A stretch of 64,000 bases of DNA from Phlyctochytrium arcticum (GCA_025602905.1 JAHLKI010000004.1:1116001-1180000); one strand, 5' to 3'; counted from the first letter of the stretch, positions 9,897-21,325 are shown. The notes: generated by a model from the letters alone, not told the origin. Numbers and translations: made by a program.

Positions 9897-10445
9897 CTAC
9901 CCGAAAATACCACCAAAATCATCATCATCTTGTCCCACATTTCCATATCGTTCTTCTATGAAATCGTCATAATCACTTTCCTCTTCACCAAAAGTTACAA
10001 AATTATTTTTGGTTGTTTTTGCAACTGGTCGCTCGCTGCGCTGCGCTTTTTTTGGTACAAATTTCTTGGTTTTTTCTGCCTTTTCTGCTTTTTCAGCCTT
10101 TTTCCGTTCCCGTTCCTTGTGTTTTCTTTCCTTTTCCAATTCTAATATTTTTTTTGCTTGTTCTATTCGATCCTTTTCTTCATATTCTCTCCGTTCTTTG
10201 TCTCTCTTGGCCTGCATTGATCTCAACTCTCGCGAACGAGCGTTCCGTGCTTTTTCAAGAGCGGCTTTTTGTTTCTCAGACATGACCTGTTTCGGTTTTG
10301 CTTCTTGCTCTGTTGCCAGAACAACGGGTTTCTTCTCTTGCACAACTTCCTGTACAGTCTCTTCATCAGGAGCATTTTCTTCAGACACTTCCCTATCGGC
10401 AATCAATTCTTCGAAATTTTCTGAGTTTTCTGAAACAGAAGTCAT
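9897..10445 (-). CDS. Charged coiled-coil protein
   Basis: 182 aa, intact, 39 bp upstream of the capsid gene on the same strand. Residues 1-50 are acidic. Residues 65-140 are a long Lys/Arg/Glu coiled coil (e.g. RDKERREYEEKDRIEQAKK) with AEKAEKAEK repeats. The C-terminus is acidic (EEESDYDDFIEER) and ends in GGIFG. It may be a scaffold or DNA-packing virion protein because it lies between capsid and penton genes; this is inference from position. Confidence 0.6.
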   Translation of the reverse strand: MTSVSENSENFEELIADREVSEENAPDEETVQEVVQEKKPVVLATEQEAKPKQVMSEKQKAALEKARNARSRELRSMQAKRDKERREYEEKDRIEQAKKILELEKERKHKERERKKAEKAEKAEKTKKFVPKKAQRSERPVAKTTKNNFVTFGEEESDYDDFIEERYGNVGQDDDDFGGIFG

Positions 10446-10487
10446 GAATAATTCGTATGTTTTACTTGTAAGTTTACAAAAAAAAAA

Positions 10488-11218
10488 TCATGTATGAATA
10501 TCGCTAATATCGTCTGATAAAAGGAAGCGAACAGTCAAAGGTGAATTGAGCGATATCTCGTTTCCGGTCATCGAGTCAATTAAATGACACTCGATTTTGG
10601 AAATGGTATCGTCTACGGGAAGCCATTCACCTGAATCGTTTGAAAACGTTACCACATCTCCGAAAGAGTCGGGCTGAACTGTACATACAACCATTTGCTC
10701 ATTTTCCTTAAAGTCCGATAAGAAACGTACACCTTTTACAGAGATAGTGTATTCCTTGTTAAAAGAATAGGATAACTCCCTGAAAGGTTGACTGGATTTT
10801 TGAGAGTAAAGGATTTACCATAACCCGTTTCACTCCATCGCGACATTCCAGTAAGAATGTAAGAAGTTGTTCCACGATTGCCTTCAAGTATTTTGAAATC
10901 TGTGGCAGCATTTGTTGATATTTTGAGTTTTCTGGTAACGGAGTCATAACTTGTAAAAAAATTTTGTGTACCAGCGCTCGATAAAGCCGTTCCAATCACA
11001 GTTCCAATATTTCCAATTGTATAATTTCCGGTAGGAATCCTTGCTGTTCTCGGCAGAGAATCACCGTCTTCAACAAATGCGATAGAGTTATTACTTTCTT
11101 GAACGAGATCATAATCTTGAATGAATGATACCGACAAGATTTTCATAAACTCGACACGTCGAGGCTGGATAGAAAAAGTCCGTTTCTTGAGGGAACAATA
11201 AGTAAATTCATTAAGCAT
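10488..11218 (-). pseudogene. Putative penton (minor capsid) protein, frameshifted
   Basis: About 244 codons in two frames. The first 160 residues include a GNYTIGNIGTVIG segment, repeated beta strands and RKLKISTNAATDFKIL, the style of PLV/Polinton pentons (IP-GNY-I followed by a K-h-I strand). The frame changes near 10765. The rest reads KEYTISVKGVRFLSDF and ends ISKIECHLIDSMTGNEISL, NSPLTVRFLLSD, matching the penton C-terminal strand pattern (L-D-x-x-G-x-x-I-x-L). It would close the fivefold vertices and hold the fibre. The call depends on pattern and position only. Confidence 0.6.
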
Positions 11219-11258
11219 CTTATCTTCTTGTCATATACCCAAGGAAAAAGAAATATTC

Positions 11259-11969
11259 ATGAAATTCAAACTGACCCCAATTTTTCCAAAGTCGTCGGGG
11301 AAAACCGATTCTCGAGTGCTGCAACCGCTTAGTTCACATCCTTTAAGTACGATTCTTGTAGCGCCGAGGAAATCTGGTAAAAGCGCGCTCATTTGTGGTC
11401 TTATCGAAGATGTCTATGCTCCAATTTTCGACAAAGTTATTATCATGTCGGATACAGCCCAATTTGACAAAAGCATTCAGGAGTTATCAAAGATCACCAA
11501 ACATAAAAACATTTATTTTACAGATGAGGTTTCAAACACTTCTATCGCAGATATCATCGAGAAGCAAAAGTCGGAAAAGGGAAAGGAAACAATTCTCCTT
11601 TTTATTGATGATGCGGCCGATTCTGCTCGCTCGAGAAAATTATTGAGAGAACTCGATAAACGTTTTACAAAAGGGCGACATTTTAATCTGTCAATTATAG
11701 TATGTTGTCAAGCCATTCGATCGCAGTTATCTAGCAAACAGAAAAATTGCTCTACAGAATGGATCGTTTTTAAAAATAACACCGAAGACTTGAAGATATT
11801 AGCAAAAGTTCTTACGACAGCATTCGCCGAAGAAAAGCAAGTTCTTCAATTTTTAACAGAATGCACAAAAGAAAATTACTCATTTTGTTATGTGAATTTG
11901 ATGGGAGCAAGTGCTAACGAGATATATAAATATTGCGATTCAACGGGTTTTCATGATTATGTATTCTAG
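11259..11969 (+). CDS. A32/FtsK-HerA-like genome-packaging ATPase
   Basis: 236 aa, intact, typical length for PLV and Polinton packaging ATPases. Walker A is VAPRKSGKSAL (residues 34-44). Walker B is ILLFIDDAAD (about 114-123). A downstream FNLSIIVCCQAIRSQL strand ends in the conserved sensor Gln. It would pump viral DNA into the capsid. It diverges from the penton gene (40 bp between start codons) and overlaps the end of the next minus-strand gene by 4 bp. Confidence 0.85.
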   Translation: MKFKLTPIFPKSSGKTDSRVLQPLSSHPLSTILVAPRKSGKSALICGLIEDVYAPIFDKVIIMSDTAQFDKSIQELSKITKHKNIYFTDEVSNTSIADIIEKQKSEKGKETILLFIDDAADSARSRKLLRELDKRFTKGRHFNLSIIVCCQAIRSQLSSKQKNCSTEWIVFKNNTEDLKILAKVLTTAFAEEKQVLQFLTECTKENYSFCYVNLMGASANEIYKYCDSTGFHDYVF

Positions 11970-12277
11970 GAAACATTCCGACCGACCCTATCGATAAACT
12001 CATCGCCTTCTTTGTGCAATTCATTTAATATTTTAACAGCAGATCCAGATTTTTCAACTCGTCTCTCCGCACGCCCTCGAACGTTTTCATTGAATAATTT
12101 GGGTGATTCCTGCACGGCTTTGTTAACGCCTTCTATCGTACGTTGTCCCTTTTGAACTGCTCCAATGGCTGAGGTTGCAAACGAACGACCCTTTGCTAGA
12201 TAACTCGGAGCATTTGTCCATAAAGTCTTTGCATGGCTTTTTGCCCTATTAAAAAAATTTCCAAACTTGTTGGCCAT
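11966..12277 (-). CDS. Small basic virion-type protein
   Basis: 103 aa from ATG 12277 (MANKFGNFFNRAKSHAK); an in-frame ATG at 12334 would overlap the neighbouring gene. It is basic and amphipathic, with an Ala/Lys-rich middle (SYLAKGRSFATSAIGAVQKG). Its size and place next to the ATPase fit the small membrane-active or core proteins of adenovirus-like viruses, but sequence alone does not show it. It is intact. Confidence 0.5.
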   Translation of the reverse strand: MANKFGNFFNRAKSHAKTLWTNAPSYLAKGRSFATSAIGAVQKGQRTIEGVNKAVQESPKLFNENVRGRAERRVEKSGSAVKILNELHKEGDEFIDRVGRNVS

Positions 12278-12327
12278 CTCTTCTTTTCTAGTAAGAGGAG
12301 ATAATATTTTTCTGATCATATATACAA

Positions 12328-13976
12328 ATGGCATTATATCGTGCGAATAATCTCGAATTTGCGGGAGTTAATAATCAAGCCCCGATTGCAGATCTACAAA
12401 CTCGACAAAGAGGTGTTGCGCTTGACTATGATCATCTTGACGAGTTTGGAAAGCCAAAAGTTGTTTTTTCATGGAATAGAAATATCCATGCTCAGGATTT
12501 CGGAACAAAAGGTAATACAGTCGCTCCGGTATATCAAGAAAGTGTATCAAGTACCGATTCGTTAAGGATATCTGCAGCGCAGCATATGACAAAAGCATAT
12601 AAAGATGGTATGGAGTATATCCGGGCCGAAGAGGATCATCGAAAGAAACAAAAATATGTAGACTTGATAACTCCCGGCAGAAGCGCTAAGGTACACTGGG
12701 AAATTATAGTGGTGTTAATGAAACATCTGGAATGCGTGATTATCTAAATGGAATAACACCCAATTTTGCAGGAACACGATCATCAACATCTGGAATGCCC
12801 ATTCCTGATTCACGAGGAAATGTTTATAATTATTCCGCAGAAACGACAGCAATGACAGGTTGAATGTTTCAAGCCCCATCTGGGGGAACGGAGGCATCAA
12901 ATGAACCGAGTAATGGAAATTCTCGAAGTGGGGATAGGAGAATTGTTACAAAGGAAACTGAAATTCGACAAGACCCCGAAACGGGGTTATCAAGTCTTCA
13001 TTATGCAAGCGGCTCAACGACCCCACTCGATCCTGCGGTAAAACTGGAGAAAGATATCCCAATGCCAGGACTATTTCCGACAAGTCAAAGAGATGAGGAT
13101 GTTATCGAACGAGACAATCTACCGGAAGAAATACGCGTTCCATTTTCATATCTACCAACGCCTCCTCCATTTGTTGTAGCCAATAGCAGAGAAGATCCAG
13201 GTAAAGTTGCCGATATTCTTGAAGCAAATTCTTTTAATACTTCGAATTCTTCCATGCCAGCCAAAACTCCATTTAGAGATAGAGGAATACGAAGAACGCC
13301 TATTATCAAGAAACGTCAACCTCCTGTGAAAAGTGATAAAAAGAATCGCGAAGGTGTGATATTAGAAAATCAACTTTATAGCGATGAAGTTGTTCCAACA
13401 GATCCACAATTTTATCCGAGTGAGCCCGGTGTTCAGCGTACAGATTTACATGGGCGTTCCTCCAGGTATCAACCATATAGTAAATCTGTGATCTCGCAAC
13501 GTCCCAAGGTTGACATACCCCCCCAACTACCCCCGCCTCGAAATCTACGGAGGGGACGAGATCTTGAGGACGACGAAGATGAAAGGACACGTCCTTTAAG
13601 AAGACCGCGTATCGATGAAGGTATTCAATATTTGCAGCCTGGACGCTCATTAAGAAATGTCGAAAGAGATATTAGTCAAAGAAGGGCGCAGCGTGTAACT
13701 CGAGATATCAACTATGATCCATCTCAGATACCTCCTCCACAAGTTGAACTAACAAATGCCGATTTCGCAACAAGTAGTGGTTTAGAATTAAGGCCGCTCG
13801 CTTCGCTAAGGGGCAGAAGGGTCGCAGATTATGTTCTTCCAACTTCAACCCCGATATTCGGGGAAGAAGTCACTGTTTCCCTGAGGAGACCTAGAGATGA
13901 CTTGGCAGAGCCAAGAGGCTCGCACAGCGAGCCAAATGTAGTCGGGAGACCTAGAAAAAGAGCAAGATTTGCTTAA
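12328..13976 (+). pseudogene. Arg/Pro-rich virion-type protein, frameshift and stop
   Basis: About 550 codons. The first 120 residues are in one frame (ATG 12328); coding shifts near 12690 to a frame reading GNYSGVNETSGMRDYLNGI. An in-frame TGA at 12861 is followed by a long open stretch to 13976. The second half is Pro- and Arg-rich with many acidic-basic alternations, and ends in a nuclear-localisation-like RPRKRARFA. It is followed within 51 bp by the fibre gene. It looks like a structural or DNA-binding virion protein; no family was recognised. A 36-bp double hairpin lies near its 3' end at 13899-13934. Confidence 0.55.
13899..13934 (+). repeat. In-frame double-hairpin element, copy 2
   Basis: TTGGC/GCCAA with loop AGA, then GGCTCGC/GCGAGCC with loop ACA. 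It encodes DLAEPRGSHSEP. It differs from copy 1 (6403-6438) at six positions only, all in the two loops, each loop being the reverse complement of its counterpart. Confidence 0.85.
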
Positions 13977-14027
13977 TTTGCAAACTTGCAAAAATTTACC
14001 TGGTATTATGATAAAGAAGATATCATA

Positions 14028-17000
14028 ATGAGCGGTATCAACACCAGATCAAGTTCTGGATTAAGACTTTTATCAGATACAAATCTAGAGAATCATTTCG
14101 TTACGGGGAATATAACAGGGTTTTCTAGTGACTCAGAAATCACTGGTTTTCGTAAAGCAACAATTGACAAGATCTATAATGAGAATGGTGAGTTAGAAAC
14201 GAATAAAGTTATCTCCGTCGCACAGCTCGAAACCACCGTCTTAGACGGTACAGTAAACGTTTCATTAGAGATAGATGATAATCGTCTTCGAGTGAATGAT
14301 TTGAATCAACTGACCACAACCAATTTGGATGTGATTGTCCTGCTCCATTTCTCAAATGAGCAAAATTGGATGTCTCTGAAATATGACGATTCATCTTTAT
14401 ATGTAAATGAAGAAGAAAAACTAGCAGTTATTGAACGACCGATAAATGTTGATAGTCCCTTGTTTATATATGACGATGACAAAATCGAGTTGCGATATGC
14501 TTCACATTTTAATGATGATGAAGGTCTGTTTGACATCGATGGAAGCATTTTTAAAAAAGGTTTATCGCTCAAGATAAGTGACCCCTTGTATTTCGACGGA
14601 TTCAATTCACACAAGTTATCTTTATCGATAGATAGCAGTCTGGAAATAGATGATGGTGAACTTAAGGTCAAAGAAAAGGATTATGAATTTCCGCTTTATA
14701 GAGACGATGGAACGGTCGGTATTGCATATAAAACACCGCTGTATGTGTCAGAGGATGGTTTGACTTTGAATGCGGCATCTCCTCTGGGAACGAATGATGT
14801 AGGTGCTCTTGATTTGAAAATTGGCGATAACTTGGAGTTGAAAGATGGAAAGTTGAAGGCTAAAAAGCAGGAAGCATCAGATACGTTAAAGGGTGCCGGA
14901 GCGATAAGTGTCTATAAAGACATTACCGAATTCACAGATGGTTCTCTGGTAAAGCTATCAGTTGATCATTCAGTGTTTCAACAAACTAATAATGTCTTGA
15001 GTATTCGAAGTGTTGGATTGGGACAAGTTCCTTTCGATAATGGTCTTTCAGGGTTGAATCGAAATGGGGATTTCACGTATAGTGAAACATTGAATGAACT
15101 CCATGTCCCACACGTTGTCTTATCGCATAATCTCTCACCAGATAATGATGAAGCAGTCACGAGTTCATACGTAGACCAATTGTATCAATCGGGGTCTGGA
15201 GTGGACATATTAGCAAAGGTAAATTCTCGTCGCGAGATATCGATTCGAACAGATGCTTCTTTATCGAGAGATGTGAATCAAAATCTATCTGTTAATCCTT
15301 CGGCCTTTGTGAATAATCAAAGTGTCCGTGTTGATTCAAATGGAAAACTTACCTCTGGATTACTGTTTCAAAGTATGAACAATCTTGGTATCAGAAACGG
15401 TAACGAAGTGTACCTTGACTTGAAAACACAGGGAAACTTAGAATTTGATGGATCTGTGCTTATCGATAGTAGAACATTCGGAAATGGTTTGCACGAAAAT
15501 AGTAGTCACGAAGTCTCTTTGGATCTAACTGTAGAAGGTGCTCTCTCCATGAACTCTACAAAAACTCATATAACAGAAAATCTCACAGCATCAAATGGAG
15601 TGGCAAGGGTTGGAAATGACATTCGCGGTGCTTACATTGCAGGAAATAACATTAGCATTTAAGGATCAACTATTTCATGCACACTCGAACTTCCCGAGCA
15701 AGAAGTTGAACAACCATATGTTGGTGGCAATGGTATTACTGTAGCAGGAAAAACCATTTCAAATAATATGACCTTGACCGCAGGAAATGGGGTAATTTTA
15801 GTCGGCTCTCCAGGTATCGGGTATACGATCTCAACAATTGAAACTTTCCAGCAGAAAAAAGCAGCAGAAGATCCAGCAGAAAATAAAACATCGGACACTC
15901 CACAAGAGACCTTGAAGGGTGGCTCTGGCTCTACAATTGCATCGAGCGGGGGACTTGCAGGAGGGCTTGCAGGAGGAATTGCTGGAGTAATATCTATTTT
16001 TGGTGGAGGGGCTGGACTCTCAGGGGTTGCATCAAGTGCGATAGGAGCCGTAGGTGGTTTATCGGGTGCTGTTACAGGAGGGGGTCTTGCTGGTGGTTTC
16101 ATTTCTATATTTGGGTACGAAAGAAAGCAAAAGAAAGATGAGAATGATAACAGTTTATATAACGAAGATGGAACCGCTTCCCTTGAAGAAGGCTCAAATG
16201 TAATTATCGCAACATTGCCTGATGCTCTTGGATGCAACACCACCCGGCTGTTGTTCGATAAACCACCTTTATGTTCTTGGCTTGGAATCGAAAACGAGTA
16301 TGGTCAACAAGCCGTCAACCTTCAGATACTAAGAGAATATGATAATGAGGTGATTCTACCGAAAATTGTTGATACAACTTCTTCATTAGTCCTACCTTTG
16401 CAGGATTCAATTGACCTCAATACCGCTTTGATAACTGGTCTTGAAGAGGACATTTTCAGCAGTTACCAAGCAAAAATAACGTCGGAAAACAAATTATCAT
16501 ACGATTTACTTCAAAATAGCCCCAATTTAAGCGGTTTTGCAACGATTTCGAACATTGCTTCAACGTATGTAAGTAATTCTTCGCTTTCTACAACGTTATC
16601 GGGCTATGTCAACAATTCAGCACTCGTTACAGTTTTAGCAACCAAACAACCACTTATTACAAGTTCTTCAAAATTGGATTATGCTTTGCTATCGAATGTA
16701 CCAAATCTTGCTTTGAAACAAGATGTCATTAATTCGAGCGCTAAACTACCGTATAGTTTGATAAATGGGACTCCAGACTTGTCTCCATACCTTACAAGAA
16801 CTACTGATCTATCGAGCATCAATTCTTTGATTGCGACAAAGGTTTCCCAGAGCATTTACGATACGCGACAAACTGCTATTGATACTTCGATTGGATTACA
16901 GCAAAATCTCATTCAAGATTATCTCTCTCTCTCTGCTGTTGATACCGTCTCCACTCCATTGTTAACCGATACATTTACAATAACTCCTACTGGTACATTA

Positions 17001-19648
17001 TCGGGAACTGCTACTTACGATAATACAAATACTGTAACTACACTCGTCTTTATACCCCGGACGGAACTTACAAAGAGGTCGCTGCATCATTGCCCCGAGA
17101 CGTTTTTGCAATGGTAAGGATGAAAGTTGTCTACAACACGATTCAATTGTATGTTAATAATACTCTTATTACAACTTGGACAAACGCTTCTACAAACGTC
17201 CCTCCATCCACCAATGTAACTATTATGATTAATGGTCAAAGTGGAGGCTTTGCTGCCGCAAAATATTTAGACAATTTGTCTCTTGTTCAAGACAGTGACG
17301 CTACGCAAAGTATTCGATTCACTCCACCTAATGGAAAAGTCACTAGTCAAATTTCCACACTAGATGATGGAAATTACGGGTCATCAATGATTCTTTCTTC
17401 TTCCACGACATCTAGCGGAAGTTTGCAAGAATTGATGCGATTGGGGACAAATGCGGTCACGGTAAGTAAAAAGTTCTATGCAGTAGATGACATTTTTACC
17501 AAAACACTCAAAGTTGCTACAGAATCATATGTTTCGACATCAATCAGTGCGATCCCTTTGTCCAATTATACACTTCTCTCTACATTCAACACTCGATCAA
17601 CGACTTTGGATAATCGCTTTACACCGATCGAGTCGAGACAGGCTTTGTTTAAAGCATTGTCAAACAAAGATACAATCGACCTATCGAGTGGGGATGTTGT
17701 TAATATTCTCCCTATTTCAAAACTTGACACTACTACGTTGCAACCTCTTATCACAAGTGCAAGCGCCGCTTCAATCAAAACGATACTGGGATTGTCTTCA
17801 ACTGCTTCGAGTGGGACTATTGAATACGCTAATATTCTCAACAAACCCTCATTTGGATCATTGGCTTTGAAGAATACTGTAGATCTGTCTACATCTGATA
17901 TATGTGGTATTCTACCAATTGGCAATGTCAATGTTTCGACGCTGCAACCATTGAATATTACGCTAACGACATTATCTAGTTCCAATATGTTGATATTCGG
18001 AACAAATATTGCTCCTCCAACATTAACACCGCGATCTATTGGAACAAAGATAGTCCGTTATCCTAATTCTGGAGGTTTGCAAGATTCTGCTATAGGTATT
18101 CAAAATGCTGCAATGTGGTTTACCTTTCCTGATAACACTGTTTCTCAAACGTTTAAGTTCTACGGAGGAACAACTCCAGCCGTTGATATTTATGGGAATG
18201 GTAGAATTGTCTCTTACGGGACTGAAGACGCATCATCGCTTATTACTGGAGCATTACAAGTTAAAGGCGGTGCTTCAATTACAAAGAAACTTTATGTTGG
18301 TTCTGATCTTTTCGTAGGAGGTAATTCACCATATATTAACATTACAGGTAATGGTGAGAATGGAAATGCGGTCGGTATCAATTTGAATACATGGGCTACC
18401 AGGCCTGGTGGTATTCAGGCAAAGATTATGGCTATCGACAATGGAACGGGCGGCGCTAAATTATCTTTTCAGACTACCTTGTTAGATACAGGTTCTCCTA
18501 TCGAAATCCTTAGCGGTAGCACAAATTCAGTTACAATACCTATCACAACGAATTCAACCAGTGCTACGTCCTGTGCTTTGAATGTTGCTGGTGGAGTCGG
18601 TATTGGAAAATTTCTCACAATTGGTGGCGGTGGAGCAGGTGATGGTCCGAATACTTCTGGCGGAATCACATTGGCTTACTTTGGAGGTGGTTATCATCAT
18701 TTTATTCGATCACGACATAATGGTGCAGGCTCGTTTTTAAATGCCATAGATTTCTACCTAAACATCTCTTGGACTTCTAATGGTTCTTCGGCACCAACAA
18801 TCGGAAACATTAACGCATTTACGATAGATAGCACAACAACCTTCTGTCTTCAAACAACAGATGCAGCAGGTGTCGATAGCGGTGCTCTCCGAGTATCGGG
18901 AGGTGCATCAATTGCAAAAAAATTGTATGTAGGGACGGAAATATACTTCTCAGGAAATTCGATAACTACATCTTTGGCTGGAAAACAACCTATTCATGCA
19001 AATCTTACAAATCTATCCACTACTACACCAACACTTCCAAAATTGGTCGTCAATGAAAGTATCGATGTAGGTTCGACATCCACTTCTCAACATATGATTC
19101 AGAACTCTTCAACATCTGATGTTCTCAAAATCAAGAACCGTGCTAATAACGGGTATGCTTCCATTATGTTCGAATCGGGTACAAATGTGCAGGCCTCTAC
19201 CGGTGTTAGAGGAAGCACAGTTCCTAACGCGACTACAGATAGACTGTATTTAAAATCCCCATCGATATATCTCGATGCTCAGGATATATCCTACCCGGGT
19301 GGTTTTCTTACTACAACACTTGGAAAAACGGTATTCGATAATCTAACTGTATCTGCCTCGAATAGTGTGACCTTTACAACACAAATAAGTTTTGAAATGT
19401 TTACAGGATGTGTGTCAGCATTCGCTACTACAACCCAACAAGGAAAAACGTTTCTATGTAAGATCGATGGAGTAACGGTGAAATCGCTCTATTTTTTCTT
19501 TAATCAAGCAAATATTCACACTAGACTTCCATTTAGTTTTGTTTGTACTACTCTAAACCCTGGAATTCATGGTTTTCAGATAATAGCATCTGGGAATGTC
19601 TTCATAGATGAAAATAGTCGAACCGATCTATGCTTCATCGAATGGTAA
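14028..19648 (+). pseudogene. Giant adenovirus-fibre-like spike protein, one stop and one frameshift
   Basis: About 1870 codons from ATG 14028. An in-frame TAA lies at 15660-15662 and a frameshift near 17080. The first 560 residues carry repeats of alternating strands and turns very like the adenovirus fibre shaft (triple beta-spiral), e.g. PLYVSEDGLTLNAASPLG and IGDNLELKDGKLKAKK. A Gly/Ala-rich hydrophobic stretch follows (about 15950-16110, SGGLAGGLAGGIAGVISIFG). The middle has Leu/Ser repeats (KLDYALLSNVPNL, KLPYSLINGTPDL). A lectin-like sandwich (IQLYVNNTLITTWTN) lies near 17130. The last part has repeats GALQVKGGASITKKLYVG and GALRVSGGASIAKKLYVG, known from tail fibres of phages and giant viruses. 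It would be the attachment spike. The neighbouring ORFs at 15768 and 17090 are pieces of this gene. Confidence 0.7.
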
Positions 19649-19649
19649 T

Positions 19650-19976
19650 TTATTCTGTTCCGATTTGAAGAACCTCCAGTCTATGATTGGAATCTGTTGC
19701 GATAATCAAAATGTTTTTGCGAATCGCTATATAGCCACTTGAATATAGAAATTCTCTGTAATTTTGACGATATTGTGGCAACTTCAATTTTGAACAAATT
19801 CTGGCGATCTCTTGAAAAATAAATCGGTTATCATTATTGACTTTCACATAGATAAGAACTTTCTCTTTATCGCTAAATTGCATCTGCTCACACAACTGCG
19901 TGAATGTTTTCCAATTAGTACACGATTTTGTAAAATTAATAACAGTGTGGCCCTCTATTATTTGTTTAATAGGCAT
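19650..19976 (-). CDS. 108-aa conserved-looking hypothetical protein
   Basis: Intact ORF starting MPIKQIIEGHTVINF, converging on the fibre gene with one base between stops. Mixed alpha/beta composition with a central VLIYVKVNNDNRFIFQEI segment. No recognised domain, no membrane segment. Compact spacing and viral base composition support it. Confidence 0.5.
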   Translation of the reverse strand: MPIKQIIEGHTVINFTKSCTNWKTFTQLCEQMQFSDKEKVLIYVKVNNDNRFIFQEIARICSKLKLPQYRQNYREFLYSSGYIAIRKNILIIATDSNHRLEVLQIGTE

Positions 19977-20000
19977 ATTTTATTTCGTTGATATATACTG

Positions 20001-20225
20001 TCCTAAACAAGACTTAAAACTGTTTTCTGCAACTGTGGCACCTGGACGAGCCATTTTATAAAGGTTGTTACACATATAGGGCGCCTTGAAACGCATCTAA
20101 CCATAAAGAAATATTTCAAGAGGAGACGGTCTACACTCCTACTAAGAATGCGATAGACAATAAAAATCAAAAAGAACAATATATTTCCTTGCTGTTTTTG
20201 AAATGCGTTTATCACTAACTTATAA
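20001..20225. repeat. Diverged duplicate segment, copy A
   Basis: Shares with 20727-20993 two blocks: TTAAAACTGTTTTC preceded by a TGTCCT box (20008-20035), and an AAAAAGAACAATAT block near 20170. Copy A lacks the middle part of copy B. A 70-codon minus-strand ORF here (20003-20215) is probably not a gene but a decayed remnant of the copy B gene or its leader. Confidence 0.45.
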
Positions 20226-20246
20226 AAATCCTCAAAGTAGATAAAA

Positions 20247-20687
20247 ATGGTACTCTCTCAAATTGAGCGTATCCGTTTCTCACCAGAGAGAAACGGAGTT
20301 TTTCTAATTGAGTCATATAGCCGCGTTGCTAATCTCAAAACACTATCATTACCGGATTATGAAACTGACGGTTTGGATGTGACATTTTCGATGACTCTTC
20401 CGGAAAATAAGGTACAATCGGTGACTGTTCCACTCAAAGATCTTCTAGCAAAAGAGAGTTCATAAATAACTGATTTGGTACCAATTTTTGCTAATCCATA
20501 TTGTACACTGAGAATTTCTTTCAAAAAGGGCGATGAAATTATCCACCCGAAAGAATTATATATTGAACTCATTGTTCTACGCGCTTATGAAACGATCTCG
20601 ATTATTCGACTCCATAATTCAGGAGAGCCCCTCGAAATCTCAATATGTGATAAAAATTCCGTATTTGCTAATCTTCCTCGTCCCTGA
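20247..20687 (+). pseudogene. 147-codon viral protein, one in-frame stop
   Basis: ATG 20247; TAA at 20463-20465; the same frame continues to 20687. Predicted beta-rich: GVFLIESYSRVANLKTLSL, VTFSMTLPENKVQSVTVPL, then FANPYCTLRISFKKGDEI. The ending (LIVLRAYETISIIRLHNS) overlaps the tail of a minus-strand ORF. No family recognised. Strand content would suit a small virion or beta-sandwich protein. Confidence 0.5.
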
Positions 20688-20917
20688 AGAAATGCGTTAG
20701 AAAGACATATTTTAATTACATGTGTTAAAATTGTCCTGAACATTGACTTAAAACTGTTTTCAAACCTTTTCAACTTTTTCAAATTATCTCTAGAAAGATT
20801 TTCTCGTTCTTCTCTAGTCAGAAATTTGAAATAGTTGGTACAAGGTATGTGGAATTCTGGCATCTTTATTTCAAGGAGCCATTTGACAGGCGACTTACAA
20901 AACAGAAAAAATGTCAA
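20585..20917 (-). CDS. Hypothetical helical protein, overlapping tail
   Basis: 110 codons from ATG 20917, or 92 from ATG 20863 (MPEFHIPCTNYFKFL). The segment FLTREERENLSRDNLKKLKR reads as genuine helical coding. The last ~35 codons overlap the end of the plus-strand gene at 20247-20687, and one of the two tails is probably fortuitous. The upstream region is duplicated at 20001-20225. Confidence 0.35.
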   Translation of the reverse strand: MTFFLFCKSPVKWLLEIKMPEFHIPCTNYFKFLTREERENLSRDNLKKLKRFENSFKSMFRTILTHVIKICLSNAFLQGRGRLANTEFLSHIEISRGSPELWSRIIEIVS

Positions 20918-20993
20918 AAGGAAACGGTCCTCTTCCTATTAAGAATGTGACGGATCAAACGAAAAAGAACAATATGAAAATTGCTGTTTTTGA
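20727..20993. repeat. Diverged duplicate segment, copy B
   Basis: Counterpart of copy A at 20001-20225, with the shared TTAAAACTGTTTTC and AAAAAGAACAATAT blocks further apart. It contains the N-terminal coding part of the minus-strand ORF at 20917. Confidence 0.45.
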
Positions 20994-21039
20994 ATTCTGT
21001 TTTCTAATCTTCCTCCTCAACCATAACTCTTTTGTACTT

Positions 21040-21261
21040 TTATTTAAACAATTGTTTGTACTTTTCTTCGATTTCTGATATGATCATCGAGTTTTCTAGA
21101 TATTTTATCGTCTCCTCTTCTAAATCCGGAATCTTCTTTTTTAGGTCATTCAGAAACTCTTTCTTCTTATCAAGTGAAACAATCCTATCGAATATTTCAA
21201 CAATCCGCTGATGGATTTCATCTGTTGGGTTCTCACTGCTGTATCGATCAAATAATACCAT
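21040..21261 (-). CDS. 73-aa helical protein
   Basis: Intact. Almost wholly charged helix (KKEFLNDLKKKIPDLEEETI), likely a coiled coil. The upstream region shares AAACGCAGTTTCAAGAATAA, 42 bp before the ATG, with the neighbouring zinc-finger gene (start 21589), which points to common regulation. Function unknown. Confidence 0.5.
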   Translation of the reverse strand: MVLFDRYSSENPTDEIHQRIVEIFDRIVSLDKKKEFLNDLKKKIPDLEEETIKYLENSMIISEIEEKYKQLFK

Positions 21262-21325
21262 CTTCTTTACTGTATTCTCAAGAAAGTCTTTATTCTTGAA
21301 ACTGCGTTTAAATCACTTAAGAGGT

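Noticed and set aside
20003..20215. 70-codon hydrophobic ORF as a membrane protein
   Set aside because: It lies in a diverged duplicate of a non-coding/5' region and has no conserved counterpart in copy B.
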